64,000 nucleotides of DNA from Streptomyces regalis (GTDB taxonomy: Bacteria > Actinomycetota > Actinomycetes > Streptomycetales > Streptomycetaceae): positions 1 to 64,000 of the forward strand of contig NZ_LLZG01000069.1 in NCBI RefSeq assembly GCF_001509475.1, in the 5' to 3' direction. Both the position numbers and the translations under genes were made by a program. A model generated the notes under the pieces. It searched no databases, was not told where the DNA came from, and saw only the letters and a program-made list of their open reading frames with translations. Below, piece after piece: positions 26,362 through 34,910 of this stretch. Numbering within the stretch: the first letter of the stretch is position 1; each line of letters starts with the position of its first letter.

Positions 26362-26928
26362 ATGAGCACCACCCCGCAGATGAGTCACATGGGACAACAG
26401 CAGGGCCAGCAGTTCCCGAGCACGTCGCCGTACCAGCAGCAGCCGTTCGGTCAGCAGGGCTACGGCCAGCTGCAGGGCCTCGGCCGGCAGCAGCCGTACG
26501 GCATGAGCGGCTCCCTGGAGCAGCTCCAGCAGCTCGGGCAGCAGCAGCCGTTCCAGCAGCTGCTGCAGCAGCTCGGACAGCAGCAGGGCTACGGCCAACC
26601 GCTCCAGGGCGACCAGCAGCAACAGCAGGCCGAGCAGCAGGTGCTCCAGCTGATGCAGCAGGTCACGCAGGCCGCGGTCCAGCAGGTCCAGACGGAGGTC
26701 CTGCAGGCCGGTATCGCGAACGGCTACATCGACATCGTCCAGCCCCTGCCGGGGCAGCCCTCGCAGATCTTCCTGCGCATCGACAACGTGTTCCGGGTCT
26801 TCAACAACCCGAACCCGCAGACCCACGACCAGGTCCAGGAGGCCTTCGCGTTCGGTCACCAGGTCATCGGCGTGTGGGACAGCAGCCGGCCGCTGGTCCT
26901 GCGGAGCATCCAGATCCGCAGGATCTGA
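26362..26928 (+). CDS. Gln-rich prion-like protein paired with the S8 protease
   Basis: A 188-aa protein of unknown function. The first 110 residues hold 44 Gln, arranged as QQQ runs and short QGYGQ/QQPFG/QQPYG units. This composition is close to eukaryotic prion-like domains and rare in bacteria. The protein contains no Lys. Residues about 111-188 form a more ordinary beta-rich-looking segment (GYIDIVQPLPGQPSQIFLRI, then VFNNPNPQTHDQVQEAFAFG). That segment lines up with the protease's C-terminus. No signal peptide or membrane span is seen. The ATG at 26362 follows AAGGGAAGG. It is probably co-transcribed with the protease and ends at a 15-bp hairpin. I do not recognise a described family. 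Confidence 0.85.
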   Translation: MSTTPQMSHMGQQQGQQFPSTSPYQQQPFGQQGYGQLQGLGRQQPYGMSGSLEQLQQLGQQQPFQQLLQQLGQQQGYGQPLQGDQQQQQAEQQVLQLMQQVTQAAVQQVQTEVLQAGIANGYIDIVQPLPGQPSQIFLRIDNVFRVFNNPNPQTHDQVQEAFAFGHQVIGVWDSSRPLVLRSIQIRRI

Positions 26929-26964
26929 CCGGCGCAGCAGCCATCTGACCGGCACATGAACCAA

Positions 26965-26999
26965 AGGGGCGCTTCCTCCGTGGGGGAGGAAGCGCCCCT
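26965..26999. terminator. Terminator between the Gln-rich gene and mshC
   Basis: A perfect 15-bp stem (26965-26979 with 26985-26999) and a 5-nt loop between convergent genes; probably bidirectional. Confidence 0.85.
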
Positions 27000-27016
27000 C
27001 TCTCGTTCTCAGGCGC

Positions 27017-28246
27017 CTACAGGGCCACGCCCATCAGCGCGTCCACGGCCCGCGACACGACACCGGGGGCGCCGGTGTCCGTGCCGCCCTGCTCGTGCTG
27101 GAGCTCGACCCAGCGGTCGACCGCGGCGAGCGCGGCCGGGGCGTCCAGGTCGTTCGCGAGCGCCTCGCGGATCTCCTCGACGAGCGCTTCGGCGTCCGGC
27201 CCATCGGGGCGGGACACGGCGGCACGCCACCGGTCGAGCCGGGCGAGGGCGTCCTCGAGCACCTGGTCGGTCCACTCCCAGTCGGCCCGGTAGTGGTGGG
27301 CGAGGAGGGCGAGCCGTATGGCGGCGGGGTCGACGCCCTCGCGCCGCAGCTGCGACACGAAGACCAGATTCCCCTTGGACTTGGACATCTTCTCGCCGTG
27401 CAGGGCGACCATGCCGGCGTGGACGTACGCCTTGGCCATGGGGAACTCGCCGGTCAGCACCTGGGCGTGCGAGGCACCCATCTCGTGGTGCGGGAAGGCG
27501 AGGTCGGAGCCGCCGCCCTGGACGTCGAAGGTCATGCCGAGGTGGTCGAGGGCGATGGCGACGCACTCGATGTGCCAGCCGGGCCGGCCGCGTCCGAGCG
27601 AACCGCCGTCCCAGCTGGGCTCGCCCTCGCGGGCGGCCATCCACAGCATCGGGTCGAGCGGGTTCTTCTTGCCCGCACGGTCCGGGTCGCCGCCGCGCTC
27701 GGCGGACAGCAGTCGCATCGCGGCGGCGTCGAGGCCCGACACCTTGCCGAAGTCGGGGTCGGACTCGACGGAGAAGTAGATGTCCCCTTCGAGCTCGTAC
27801 GCGGCGCCGGCGTCCCGCAGGCGCTCGACGAGCGGCACGATGCCGGGTATGGCCTCGACGGCGCCGATGTAGTGCTGCGGGGGCAGCATGCGCAGGGCGG
27901 TCATGTCCTCGCGGAAGAGGGCGGTCTCCTTCTCGGCGAGGGCGACCCAGTCGATGTTGTCGCGCTCGGCCCGCTCCAGCAGCGGATCGTCGACGTCGGT
28001 GACGTTCTGGACGTAGTGAACCTGCCGCTTGGTGTCGAGCCACACGCGCTGCACGAGGTCGAACGCGTTGTAGGTCGCCGCGTGACCCAGGTGGGTCGCG
28101 TCGTACGGGGTGATGCCGCAGACGTAGATACGGGCGACGGGACCGGGGTCGAGGGTGACCAGACCGCCGGTCGCGGTGTCGTGGATCCTCAGGTCGCGGC
28201 CCTGACCAGGCAGGGCGGGGACCTCAGAAGCGGGCCAGGCATACAT
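27017..28246 (-). CDS. mshC: L-cysteine:1D-myo-inositol 2-amino-2-deoxy-glucopyranoside ligase MshC
   Basis: Joins cysteine to GlcN-Ins using ATP in mycothiol synthesis. It is 409 aa, a class I cysteinyl-tRNA synthetase-like fold without the anticodon-binding domain. The HIGH-type motif is THLGH (51-55), KMSKS is at 286-290, and the zinc site is Cys43, Cys228 and His253 (FPHHE), matching the known MshC ligands. The C-terminal [15 protein letters not shown] region is typical. The ATG at 28246 has a weak ribosome-binding site. It is last in a leftward series phosphomutase - DUF3090 - SCO1664-like - mshC conserved in actinobacteria. Confidence 0.95.
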   Translation of the reverse strand: MYAWPASEVPALPGQGRDLRIHDTATGGLVTLDPGPVARIYVCGITPYDATHLGHAATYNAFDLVQRVWLDTKRQVHYVQNVTDVDDPLLERAERDNIDWVALAEKETALFREDMTALRMLPPQHYIGAVEAIPGIVPLVERLRDAGAAYELEGDIYFSVESDPDFGKVSGLDAAAMRLLSAERGGDPDRAGKKNPLDPMLWMAAREGEPSWDGGSLGRGRPGWHIECVAIALDHLGMTFDVQGGGSDLAFPHHEMGASHAQVLTGEFPMAKAYVHAGMVALHGEKMSKSKGNLVFVSQLRREGVDPAAIRLALLAHHYRADWEWTDQVLEDALARLDRWRAAVSRPDGPDAEALVEEIREALANDLDAPAALAAVDRWVELQHEQGGTDTGAPGVVSRAVDALMGVAL

Positions 28247-28397
28247 GTCATGAGCCTAACCGGACGGATGTTCCGGATACGAACCGGACCGGGCCGGGTG
28301 GCCGGGAATGCGGTCTTGCGCAGCACTTACCAGTGTGCTTGCACAGCAAGCGCGGGCGAGGGACCCCACCCGACGCCGACCCCCGCGCCCGGCGCCC

Positions 28398-29216
28398 TCA
28401 CACTGGCGGCCAGGGAATCGCCGGCCACTCCCCGCTCGGTTCCGGATGCTTCCCGGACGCCAGCAGCGCCTCGACACGCGCGCGTGTGGCCTCCACCTCG
28501 GCGGCGGTGATCAGCCCGGCCAGGCGTCCGGCCAGCTCACCGCCCTCCTTCAGCCCTGTCCGCAGGGAGCCGAGCACCTCGACCGCCTCCGCCGTCAGCG
28601 GCTCCCCCGCCCACCCCCACAGCAGCGTCCGCAGTTTGTTCTCGACGTTGAACGCGACCCCGTGGTCGATGCCGTACAGCCGGCCACCCTCGGTGGGCAG
28701 CAGGTGCCCGCCCTTGCGGTCGGCGTTGTTGATCACGGCGTCCAGGACCGCGAGCCGCCGCAGCCGCTCGTCGTCGGCGTGCACCAGCAGCGCGGTCTTC
28801 CCCTCGCCCACCTCGGCGAAGCCGATCGCCTTCCAGCCCGGCTCGGGCTCCTCGCCGTCGACCAGGGCGAGCAGTTCGGCCTCGGGCGTCACGTCGATCC
28901 ACAGCTGGACCATGCCCTCGCCGTACGGACCGTCCCGCAGCACGGTGGGCGGTACGAGCCCCCAGCCGGTCGCCTCGGAGACCTCGTACGCGGCGACCTC
29001 GCGCTGCGCGAGCGTCCCGTCGGGGAAGTCCCACAGCGGCCGCTCACCGGCGACCGGCTTGTAGACGCAGGACGCCTCCCGCCCCTCATACGCGACCGTG
29101 CAGAACAGCGCCGCGTTGGACGCCTCGCGGATCCGTCCGCGCACGGTCAGCTCGCCCTCGGCGAGCAGGTCCACCGGCGTCACGCTCCGCGGCGGTATCC
29201 GTTCTGGCGCGGACAT
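28398..29216 (-). CDS. SCO1664-family kinase-like protein
   Basis: A 272-aa protein of the actinobacterial SCO1664 family (remote PI3/4-kinase-like fold). The kinase-type motifs are VINNADRKGGHLL (catalytic-loop-like) and YGIDHGVAFN (metal-binding DHG). Lys67 in CVYKPVAGERPLWDFPDG would be the nucleotide contact. The ATG at 29216 has AAGGA 5 bp upstream and overlaps the end of the DUF3090 gene by 37 bp, so translation is probably coupled. Substrate unknown; the operon with mshC hints at redox or thiol biology but does not prove it. Confidence 0.85.
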   Translation of the reverse strand: MSAPERIPPRSVTPVDLLAEGELTVRGRIREASNAALFCTVAYEGREASCVYKPVAGERPLWDFPDGTLAQREVAAYEVSEATGWGLVPPTVLRDGPYGEGMVQLWIDVTPEAELLALVDGEEPEPGWKAIGFAEVGEGKTALLVHADDERLRRLAVLDAVINNADRKGGHLLPTEGGRLYGIDHGVAFNVENKLRTLLWGWAGEPLTAEAVEVLGSLRTGLKEGGELAGRLAGLITAAEVEATRARVEALLASGKHPEPSGEWPAIPWPPV

Positions 29217-29770
29217 ACGTGTCCTTCCGGGTCGAGGGGGAGGCTGCACAGCGGGCACGGCGGCCGTCCGGCGTTGACGACGTCCAGGGCGCGCTTGGCG
29301 AAGGCCCTCGCCTGGGCGCCGGTGAGCCGGACCCGCAGCATCGGGGGCCCGTTCTCCTCGTCCTGCAGCAGCCGCTCCTCGGCCTCCGCGAGGTCCTCCT
29401 CGGAGTCGGCGTCGAGCTCGACGAGGGCCTGCGCCTCGACGATCATGCGCTGCTCCTCGCCGTCCCAGGCGAGCGCCATGGTGCCGACGCGGAACTCCTC
29501 CTCGACGGGGGTCTCCAGCGGGGCGGTGTCGGAAATCTCGGTGGGCGCCACGGCGGGGACGGCGGCGCTGCCGCCACTACGCCGTACGACCTCGTCGAGC
29601 AACTCGTCCATGCGCTCGGCGAGGGCAGCGACCTGGGTCTTCTCCAGGGCCACGCTGGTCACCCGGGAGCCTGCGGTGGCCTGGAGGAAGAACGTACGGC
29701 GTCCGGGAAGCCCGACCGTACCGGCCACGAAGCGGTCCGGGGGGTCGTAGAGGAACACCTGACGGGACAC
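29180..29770 (-). CDS. DUF3090 family protein
   Basis: A 196-aa actinobacterial protein of unknown function. It ends in a zinc-ribbon-like motif, CPLCSLPLDPEGHVCPRQNG, with three Cys plus His. Its start VFLYDPPDRFVAGTVGLPG is typical of the family. The GTG at 29770 has GGAG 7 bp upstream. It always seems to travel with the SCO1664-like gene, which it overlaps here, so the two products may work together. Confidence 0.87.
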   Translation of the reverse strand: MSRQVFLYDPPDRFVAGTVGLPGRRTFFLQATAGSRVTSVALEKTQVAALAERMDELLDEVVRRSGGSAAVPAVAPTEISDTAPLETPVEEEFRVGTMALAWDGEEQRMIVEAQALVELDADSEEDLAEAEERLLQDEENGPPMLRVRLTGAQARAFAKRALDVVNAGRPPCPLCSLPLDPEGHVCPRQNGYRRGA

Positions 29771-29869
29771 GTCCTGTCTCCATGGGAATCGTGAGTACGG
29801 CGAATCTGAGTACGACGAAATCGTGTGTACGGCGCTGCTTCGACCGCTTCACCCTACTGCGCCGGACGA

Positions 29870-30556
29870 TCACGGTGCGCCCGCGCCGCCCCCGACCGTC
29901 GCGTCGTCGGCGGGCGGTTCCTCTCGGGGCGCGAGGGAGGCGAAATCACCGGTGTCCCCGAGGCGTACGAGGAACGGCCTCAGGCGTGTGTAGCGGATCG
30001 CGGTGATGGAACACGGTTCAACGGAAATCCTCTGGAAGAGGTCGAGATGAAGACCGAGTGCGTCCGCGACGAGGGACTTGATGATGTCGCCGTGCGAGCA
30101 CATCAGATACACGGCGTCGGCGCCGTGATCGCGCTCCACGCGCGCGTTCCACTCGCGTACGGCCTCGGCGGCGCGGGTCTGCATCGCCCGCATCGACTCA
30201 CCGCCGGGGAACGCGGCCGCCGAGGGATGCGCCTGGACGACCTGCATCAGCGGTTCGTCCCCCAGCTCGGCGAGCTTGCGGCCGGACCAGTCGCCGTAGT
30301 GGCACTCCCCGATCCGCTCGTCGGTGTGGGCGCGCAGGCCGGGGCGGGCCTCGAGCAGCGGGGCGAGCGTCTCCTGACAGCGCTGCAGGGGGCTGCTGAC
30401 GACCTCGGAGATCGGCAGCTCGGCGAGCCGCCCGGGCAGTGCGGCGGCCTGCGCGGCGCCGCGCTCGTCGAGGGCGACGCCGGGCGTCCACCCGGCGAGC
30501 ACCCCCTCGGTGTTGGCGGTGGAACGTCCGTGCCGGACCAGGATCAGCGTGGGCAT
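29870..30556 (-). CDS. Histidine-phosphatase superfamily protein (phosphoglycerate mutase-like)
   Basis: A 228-aa member of the histidine phosphatase superfamily, MSMEG_4193-like. The catalytic RHG is in ILVRHGRSTAN (His9); the second His is in MCSHGDIIKS; Arg and Glu are in SSPLQRCQET and ECHYGDW. The start at 30556 lies next to GGGCGG. It is the first gene of the leftward mshC series, separated by 99 bp from the DUF3090 gene, and divergent from corA. Confidence 0.88.
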   Translation of the reverse strand: MPTLILVRHGRSTANTEGVLAGWTPGVALDERGAAQAAALPGRLAELPISEVVSSPLQRCQETLAPLLEARPGLRAHTDERIGECHYGDWSGRKLAELGDEPLMQVVQAHPSAAAFPGGESMRAMQTRAAEAVREWNARVERDHGADAVYLMCSHGDIIKSLVADALGLHLDLFQRISVEPCSITAIRYTRLRPFLVRLGDTGDFASLAPREEPPADDATVGGGAGAP

Positions 30557-30618
30557 GCCGCCCAGCGTAGGCGCACGACGGGGTGCGTTTGCCTCTGGAC
30601 GGCGGGAGAATACGCTCC

Positions 30619-31617
30619 GTGATCGTCGACTGCGCCATCTACCGCGAAGGGCGCCGGACCGAGGGGCCGGACGACTTCTCCGACGCCCTGGGTCTGTGCC
30701 GTCTGCAGGACGACGCGTTCGTCTGGATCGGCCTGTACGAGCCCACGGAGAACGAGTTCGACCGGGTCACGCAGGAGTTCGGGCTGCATCCGCTGGCCGT
30801 CGAGGACGCCCTCAAGGCGCATCAGCGGCCGAAGCTCGAGGTGTACGACGACTCGCTGTTCATGGTCCTCAAGCCGGTCGGGTACGAGCCGAGGAGCGAC
30901 ATCGTCTCCTCCGGCGAGGTCATGGTCTTCATCGGCGACTCGTTCGTGGTGACGGTCCGGCACGGCGTGGAGTCGCCCCTCGGGGCGGTCCGGCGCCGTC
31001 TGGAGCATGAGCCCGAGATGCTCCGGCACGGTCCCACGGCGGTGCTCTACACGATCGCCGACGCCGTGGTCGACCACTATGTGGAGGTGGCGCGCGAGCT
31101 GGGCACCGACCTGGAGGAGCTGGAGGCGGAGGTGTTCTCGCCGGTCGGCGGCGGCTCCCGGCACTCGGCGTCCCGTATCTACGCCTTCAAGCGGCAGATC
31201 CTGGAGTTCCGCCGGGCCACCGGCCCCCTGGCGCAGCCTCTGTCCCGGCTCGCGGGCACGGGCATGTTCGGCGCACGCGTGCCCTTCGTGCACGAGAAGG
31301 CGCAGCCGTTCTTCCGCGACGTGAGCGACCACCTCACGCGCGTGAACGAGTCCGTGGAGGGCCTGGACCGGCTCGTCTCCGACGTCCTGTCGGCGCATCT
31401 GGCGCAGATGAGCGTCCGGCAGAACGACGACATGCGGAAGATCTCCGCGTGGGCGGCCATGGCCGCGATCCCCACGATGGTCGCGGGGATCTACGGCATG
31501 AATTTCGACCACATGCCGGAGACGGGATGGCTGTGGTCGTATCCGGCGCTGCTCGCGGGTCTGGCCGCCCTGGAGGTGCTGCTGTACCGGCTGTTCAAGA
31601 GCCGGGGCTGGTTGTAG
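30619..31617 (+). CDS. corA: CorA-type magnesium/cobalt transporter
   Basis: A 332-aa divalent metal channel. A large cytoplasmic alpha/beta plus long-helix domain is followed by two C-terminal membrane helices and the selectivity signature YGMNFDHMPE near residue 293, with a positively charged tail (LFKSRGWL). The GTG at 30619 has GGGAGAA about 8 bp upstream; the frame is open a little further 5' but without a better start. It is monocistronic. Confidence 0.92.
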   Translation: MIVDCAIYREGRRTEGPDDFSDALGLCRLQDDAFVWIGLYEPTENEFDRVTQEFGLHPLAVEDALKAHQRPKLEVYDDSLFMVLKPVGYEPRSDIVSSGEVMVFIGDSFVVTVRHGVESPLGAVRRRLEHEPEMLRHGPTAVLYTIADAVVDHYVEVARELGTDLEELEAEVFSPVGGGSRHSASRIYAFKRQILEFRRATGPLAQPLSRLAGTGMFGARVPFVHEKAQPFFRDVSDHLTRVNESVEGLDRLVSDVLSAHLAQMSVRQNDDMRKISAWAAMAAIPTMVAGIYGMNFDHMPETGWLWSYPALLAGLAALEVLLYRLFKSRGWL

Positions 31618-31668
31618 AGCCGGGCTGGGGCCGGGGCCGGTCGCAGGGACCGGTGCGGGACCGGTGCG

Positions 31669-32457
31669 TCAGGCGAACTCGGGCGCCGAGGTGGCGGGTC
31701 CGCCGAGCGCGTCGCGTCGTTCCGGCATCTTCAGGGACACCATGCGCCGCCAGCCCGCGAGGCGCTCCCAGGCGTACACCGCGTGGATGCCCGCGGCGAG
31801 CACGGCCGCCTTCGCCCACGGCCAGCCGAGGATGCGCCCCATGTGGTCCATGACCGCGAGGCTGACGTCCCGGTAGATCCGGATCTCCGCGAGCGCGCAC
31901 TCGCGCAGCGTGCGCTGGATGGCCCGGCCGTGCCCCTGGGCGGCGAAGCGCAGCAACTCCTCGTGGCAGTAGGCGAGGTGGTTGTCCTCGTCGTGGGAGA
32001 TCATCCTGACCGCGCGGCCGAGGTCGGGGTGGTCGGCGAAGTGCTTGCGCAGCAACTCCATCTGCTCCGAGGCGCGCTGCTCGGTGACCCTGCTGTGCGA
32101 CAGGTAGACGACGATGTCCTGGACGGTGAGCGGCTCGTCGCTCTTGAGCTTGTCGTGGGCCAGACCGATGCCGCGCTTCTCCAGGAGCATCGTGTAGTCG
32201 GTCTCGGGCGGGACGGGCACGGGTTCGACGCCCCGCTTCTTCATCAGGGCGTTGAAGATCCGCCCGTGCTTGTCCTCGTCGGCGCCGTGCCGGGTGATCT
32301 TGGGTGCGAGGCCCCGTTCGCTCTCCGGGACGAGCGCGGCGATGCGGGCGTTCTCCCAGCCGCCCTGGGACTCCCCGCCGGCCGCGATGGAGCAGAACAG
32401 GCGGAAGGACTCGTCGTTGTCGAGGATCTCCTGGAACAGACTCTTGGCCGAAAGCAT
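31669..32457 (-). CDS. Ferritin-like protein
   Basis: A 262-aa mostly helical protein. Di-iron-type ligand clusters are GADEDKHGRIF and ISHDEDNHLAYCHEE, spaced as in ferritin-like four-helix bundles. The C-terminal segment has a basic, amphipathic character (WPWAKAAVLAAGIHAVYAWE), possibly membrane-associated. The ATG at 32457 is preceded by AGAGG 8 bp upstream. Convergent with corA. An oxidase or iron/peroxide-handling role is inferred from the fold only. Confidence 0.8.
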   Translation of the reverse strand: MLSAKSLFQEILDNDESFRLFCSIAAGGESQGGWENARIAALVPESERGLAPKITRHGADEDKHGRIFNALMKKRGVEPVPVPPETDYTMLLEKRGIGLAHDKLKSDEPLTVQDIVVYLSHSRVTEQRASEQMELLRKHFADHPDLGRAVRMISHDEDNHLAYCHEELLRFAAQGHGRAIQRTLRECALAEIRIYRDVSLAVMDHMGRILGWPWAKAAVLAAGIHAVYAWERLAGWRRMVSLKMPERRDALGGPATSAPEFA

Positions 32458-32612
32458 CTGAGGCACCTCTCTGCAGGATTCCGCAAAGAACGAGTCAAAT
32501 GCTGCGAGAGAGGTGCTGCAACAGCTGTGTCGGACAACTCCGCCGAAAGAATGACCACCGGGGTCACGACGGAGGCGTAACCGTGCGGGCACGCGCGCGT
32601 TGTTCTGCGTGA

Positions 32613-32653
32613 CGGCCGTGGCGGGGAAGACCCCCGAGCCCCCACCACGGCCG
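32613..32653 (-). terminator. Hairpin after the F420 oxidoreductase gene
   Basis: A 9-bp stem (32613-32621 with 32645-32653) with an inner C/G-rich inverted repeat, 33 bp past the stop at 32686 in the leftward direction. Confidence 0.65.
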
Positions 32654-32685
32654 CAGAAAATCCCTCTCGGGTGCTGCTCCCCTCG

Positions 32686-33741
32686 TCACGCCAGTCCGGC
32701 GCGCTCCAGGGCCTCGGTGCCGGCGCGGAGCGAGGCGAGCCGCTCGTCGAGCGTGAAGCCCGCGGGAGCGAGGCTGAGGGTGGTGACTCCGGCCGCCGCG
32801 TACTCCTTCATCCGGTCCGCGATGCGGTCCACGGAACCCAGCAGCGTCGTCTGGTCGATCAGCTCGTGCGGGACGGCGGCCGCGGCGCCCTGCTTGTCGC
32901 CGGACAGGTACTTCTCCTGGACCTCGGCGGCCGCGGCCTCGAAGCCCATGCGCTGCGCGAGCTGGTTGTAGAAGTTCTGCTTGGCGCTGCCCATGCCGCC
33001 GACGTACAGCGCGGTGTAGGGACGGAAGGTGTCGGCGAGCGTGGCCACGTCCTTGTCCTCGCCGACGGCCAGCGGGAGCGTCGGGCAGACGTCGAACCCG
33101 TCGAGGGTCTTGCCGGCCTTCTCGCGCCCGGCGCGCAGGTGCTTGATCGTGGTCTCCTCGAGGTGCTCGGCGGAGGGGAAGATCACGAGGGCGCCGTCGG
33201 CGATCTCACCGGTCTGCTCGAGGTTCTTGGGACCGATGGCGGCGATGTACAGCGGGATGTGCTCGCGCTGCGGGTGCACGGTCAGCTTGATCGGCTTGCC
33301 GGGACCGCCGGGCAGGGGCAGCGTCCAGTGCCGGCCCTCGTACGTGAGCCGTTCACGCGTCATGGCCTTGCGCACGATCTCGACGTACTCACGCGTGCGT
33401 GCCAGCGGCTTGTCGAACTTGACGCCGTACCAGCCTTCGGAGACCTGCGGTCCGGAGACGCCGAGGCCGAGCCGGAAGCGGCCGCCGGAGAGCGAGTCCA
33501 GAGTCGCGGCCGTCATCGCGGTCATCGCCGGCTGGCGGGCCGGGATCTGAAAGATGGCGGAGCCGACGTCGATGCGCTCGGTCTGGGCGGCGACCCAGGA
33601 GAGCACGGTGGCCGCGTCCGAGCCGTACGCCTCGGCGGCCCAGCACACGGCGTATCCCAGCCGGTCGGCCTCCTGGGCGACGGCGAGATTGTCCGCGTCC
33701 ATTCCGGCACCCCAGTAGCCGAGGTTGATCCCGAGCTGCAT
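32686..33741 (-). CDS. LLM-class F420-dependent oxidoreductase
   Basis: A 351-aa F420-dependent luciferase-like enzyme. Typical segments are MQLGINLGYWGAGMD, the family Trp/Glu pattern CWAAEAYGSDAATVLSWVA, LSGGRFRLGLGVSGPQVSEG (phosphate/F420 contact), and VYIAAIGPK-like IPLYIAAIGPKNLEQTGEIA. The ATG at 33741 has AAGGGG 8 bp upstream. Such enzymes are abundant in actinobacteria and the substrate cannot be assigned. Not closely similar to the shorter LLM protein at 16680. Confidence 0.9.
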   Translation of the reverse strand: MQLGINLGYWGAGMDADNLAVAQEADRLGYAVCWAAEAYGSDAATVLSWVAAQTERIDVGSAIFQIPARQPAMTAMTAATLDSLSGGRFRLGLGVSGPQVSEGWYGVKFDKPLARTREYVEIVRKAMTRERLTYEGRHWTLPLPGGPGKPIKLTVHPQREHIPLYIAAIGPKNLEQTGEIADGALVIFPSAEHLEETTIKHLRAGREKAGKTLDGFDVCPTLPLAVGEDKDVATLADTFRPYTALYVGGMGSAKQNFYNQLAQRMGFEAAAAEVQEKYLSGDKQGAAAAVPHELIDQTTLLGSVDRIADRMKEYAAAGVTTLSLAPAGFTLDERLASLRAGTEALERAGLA

Positions 33742-33912
33742 GGCGGATTCCCCTTACCGATCAGTAACGTCCCTTGTGGGGCCGACCCTAGCGCGGCGCG
33801 CCTCTCGCGGGGAGGCCGGTGTGGCGGGCATCGCCCCGACGGCCGCGGTTTCCCTGGTAACCGTCCGGAAAACTGGTTATCCACAGGCCCCCACATGGCA
33901 GGTTCTGGCCAG

Positions 33913-33918
33913 TAATCT
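33913..33918 (+). promoter_or_regulatory. -10 hexamer TAATCT, leaderless promoter
   Basis: TAATCT ends 8 nt before the ATG at 33927 and no Shine-Dalgarno is present, so the aldo/keto reductase mRNA is probably leaderless. A clear -35 is not visible. Confidence 0.45.
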
Positions 33919-33926
33919 CGGCGTTC

Positions 33927-34910
33927 ATGGAGCAGAGGCATCTCGGCCGCACCGGCCTGCGCGTGTCCCGGATCGGACTCGGCACCCTCACCTGGGGCAG
34001 GGACACCGACGAGCACGACGCCGCGGACGTCCTGAAGACGTTCTGGGAAGCGGGCGGCACCCTCGTCGACACGGCCGACGTGTACGGCGACGGAGAGGCC
34101 GAGTACCTGCTCGGCCGGCTCATAGAAGGACTGGTCCCGCGCCGGGACCTGGTCATCTCGACGAAGGCGGGCAGCGTGCCCGACCCCGACCGCCGCTTCG
34201 ACGGCTCGCGCGGCCATCTGCTCTCCGCGCTGGACGCCTCGCTGACCCGGCTCGGCACGGACTACGTCGACGTCTGGCACATCCACGCCTTCGACCCGTA
34301 CACCCCGCTGGAGGAAACCCTCCAGGCCCTCGACCTGGCGGTCAGCAGCGGCCGCGCCCGCTACGCCGGGGTCTCCAACTTCTGCGGCTGGCAGATCGCC
34401 AAGGCGGCGACCTGGCAGCTCGCGGCGCCGGGGATACGGACCCGGCTGGCGAGCACGCAGCTGGAGTACTCGCTGCTCCAGCGCGGCGTGGAACGCGAGG
34501 TGCTGCCGGCCGCGCTCGACCTCGGCATCGGCCTGCTGCCCTCCTCCCCCCTCGGCCGTGGCGTCCTGACGGGCAAGTACCGCAACGCCACTCCCTCCGA
34601 CTCACGCGGCGCCTCGGAACATATGGCGCCCTTCGTCGCGCCGTACCTCGACGACACCGCGAGCCGCATCGTGGACGCCGTGCAGACCGCGGCCGACGGG
34701 CTGGCGGTGACCCCGCTCCAGGTCGCCCTCGCCTGGGTCCGCGACCGGCCCGGTGTGACCGCCCCCGTCATCGGCGCGCGCAACGCACAGCAGCTCACGG
34801 CGGCATTGTCAGTGGAGGCCCTTAGTCTTCCTGACGAGATCTGCCGGGCGCTCGACGACGTGTCGGCGCCCGTGCACCGCTATCCCGATCACGACTGGAG
34901 CACGCTGTGA
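33927..34910 (+). CDS. Aldo/keto reductase
   Basis: A 327-aa NADPH-dependent carbonyl reductase. It has the full tetrad: Asp48 (GTLVDTADVYGDGEAE), Tyr53, Lys80 (VISTKAG) and His120 (DVWHIHAFDP), plus the cofactor loop APVIGARNAQQL. Length and barrel order are typical. No ribosome-binding site precedes the ATG. The stop overlaps the next start (GTGA), so it is translationally coupled to the RecD2-like gene. Substrate unknown. Confidence 0.93.
   Translation: MEQRHLGRTGLRVSRIGLGTLTWGRDTDEHDAADVLKTFWEAGGTLVDTADVYGDGEAEYLLGRLIEGLVPRRDLVISTKAGSVPDPDRRFDGSRGHLLSALDASLTRLGTDYVDVWHIHAFDPYTPLEETLQALDLAVSSGRARYAGVSNFCGWQIAKAATWQLAAPGIRTRLASTQLEYSLLQRGVEREVLPAALDLGIGLLPSSPLGRGVLTGKYRNATPSDSRGASEHMAPFVAPYLDDTASRIVDAVQTAADGLAVTPLQVALAWVRDRPGVTAPVIGARNAQQLTAALSVEALSLPDEICRALDDVSAPVHRYPDHDWSTL

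Noticed and set aside
33877..33885. TTATCCACA, a perfect DnaA-box consensus, upstream of the aldo/keto reductase
   Set aside because: A single box with no neighbours, no AT-rich unwinding region and no replication genes; probably chance.
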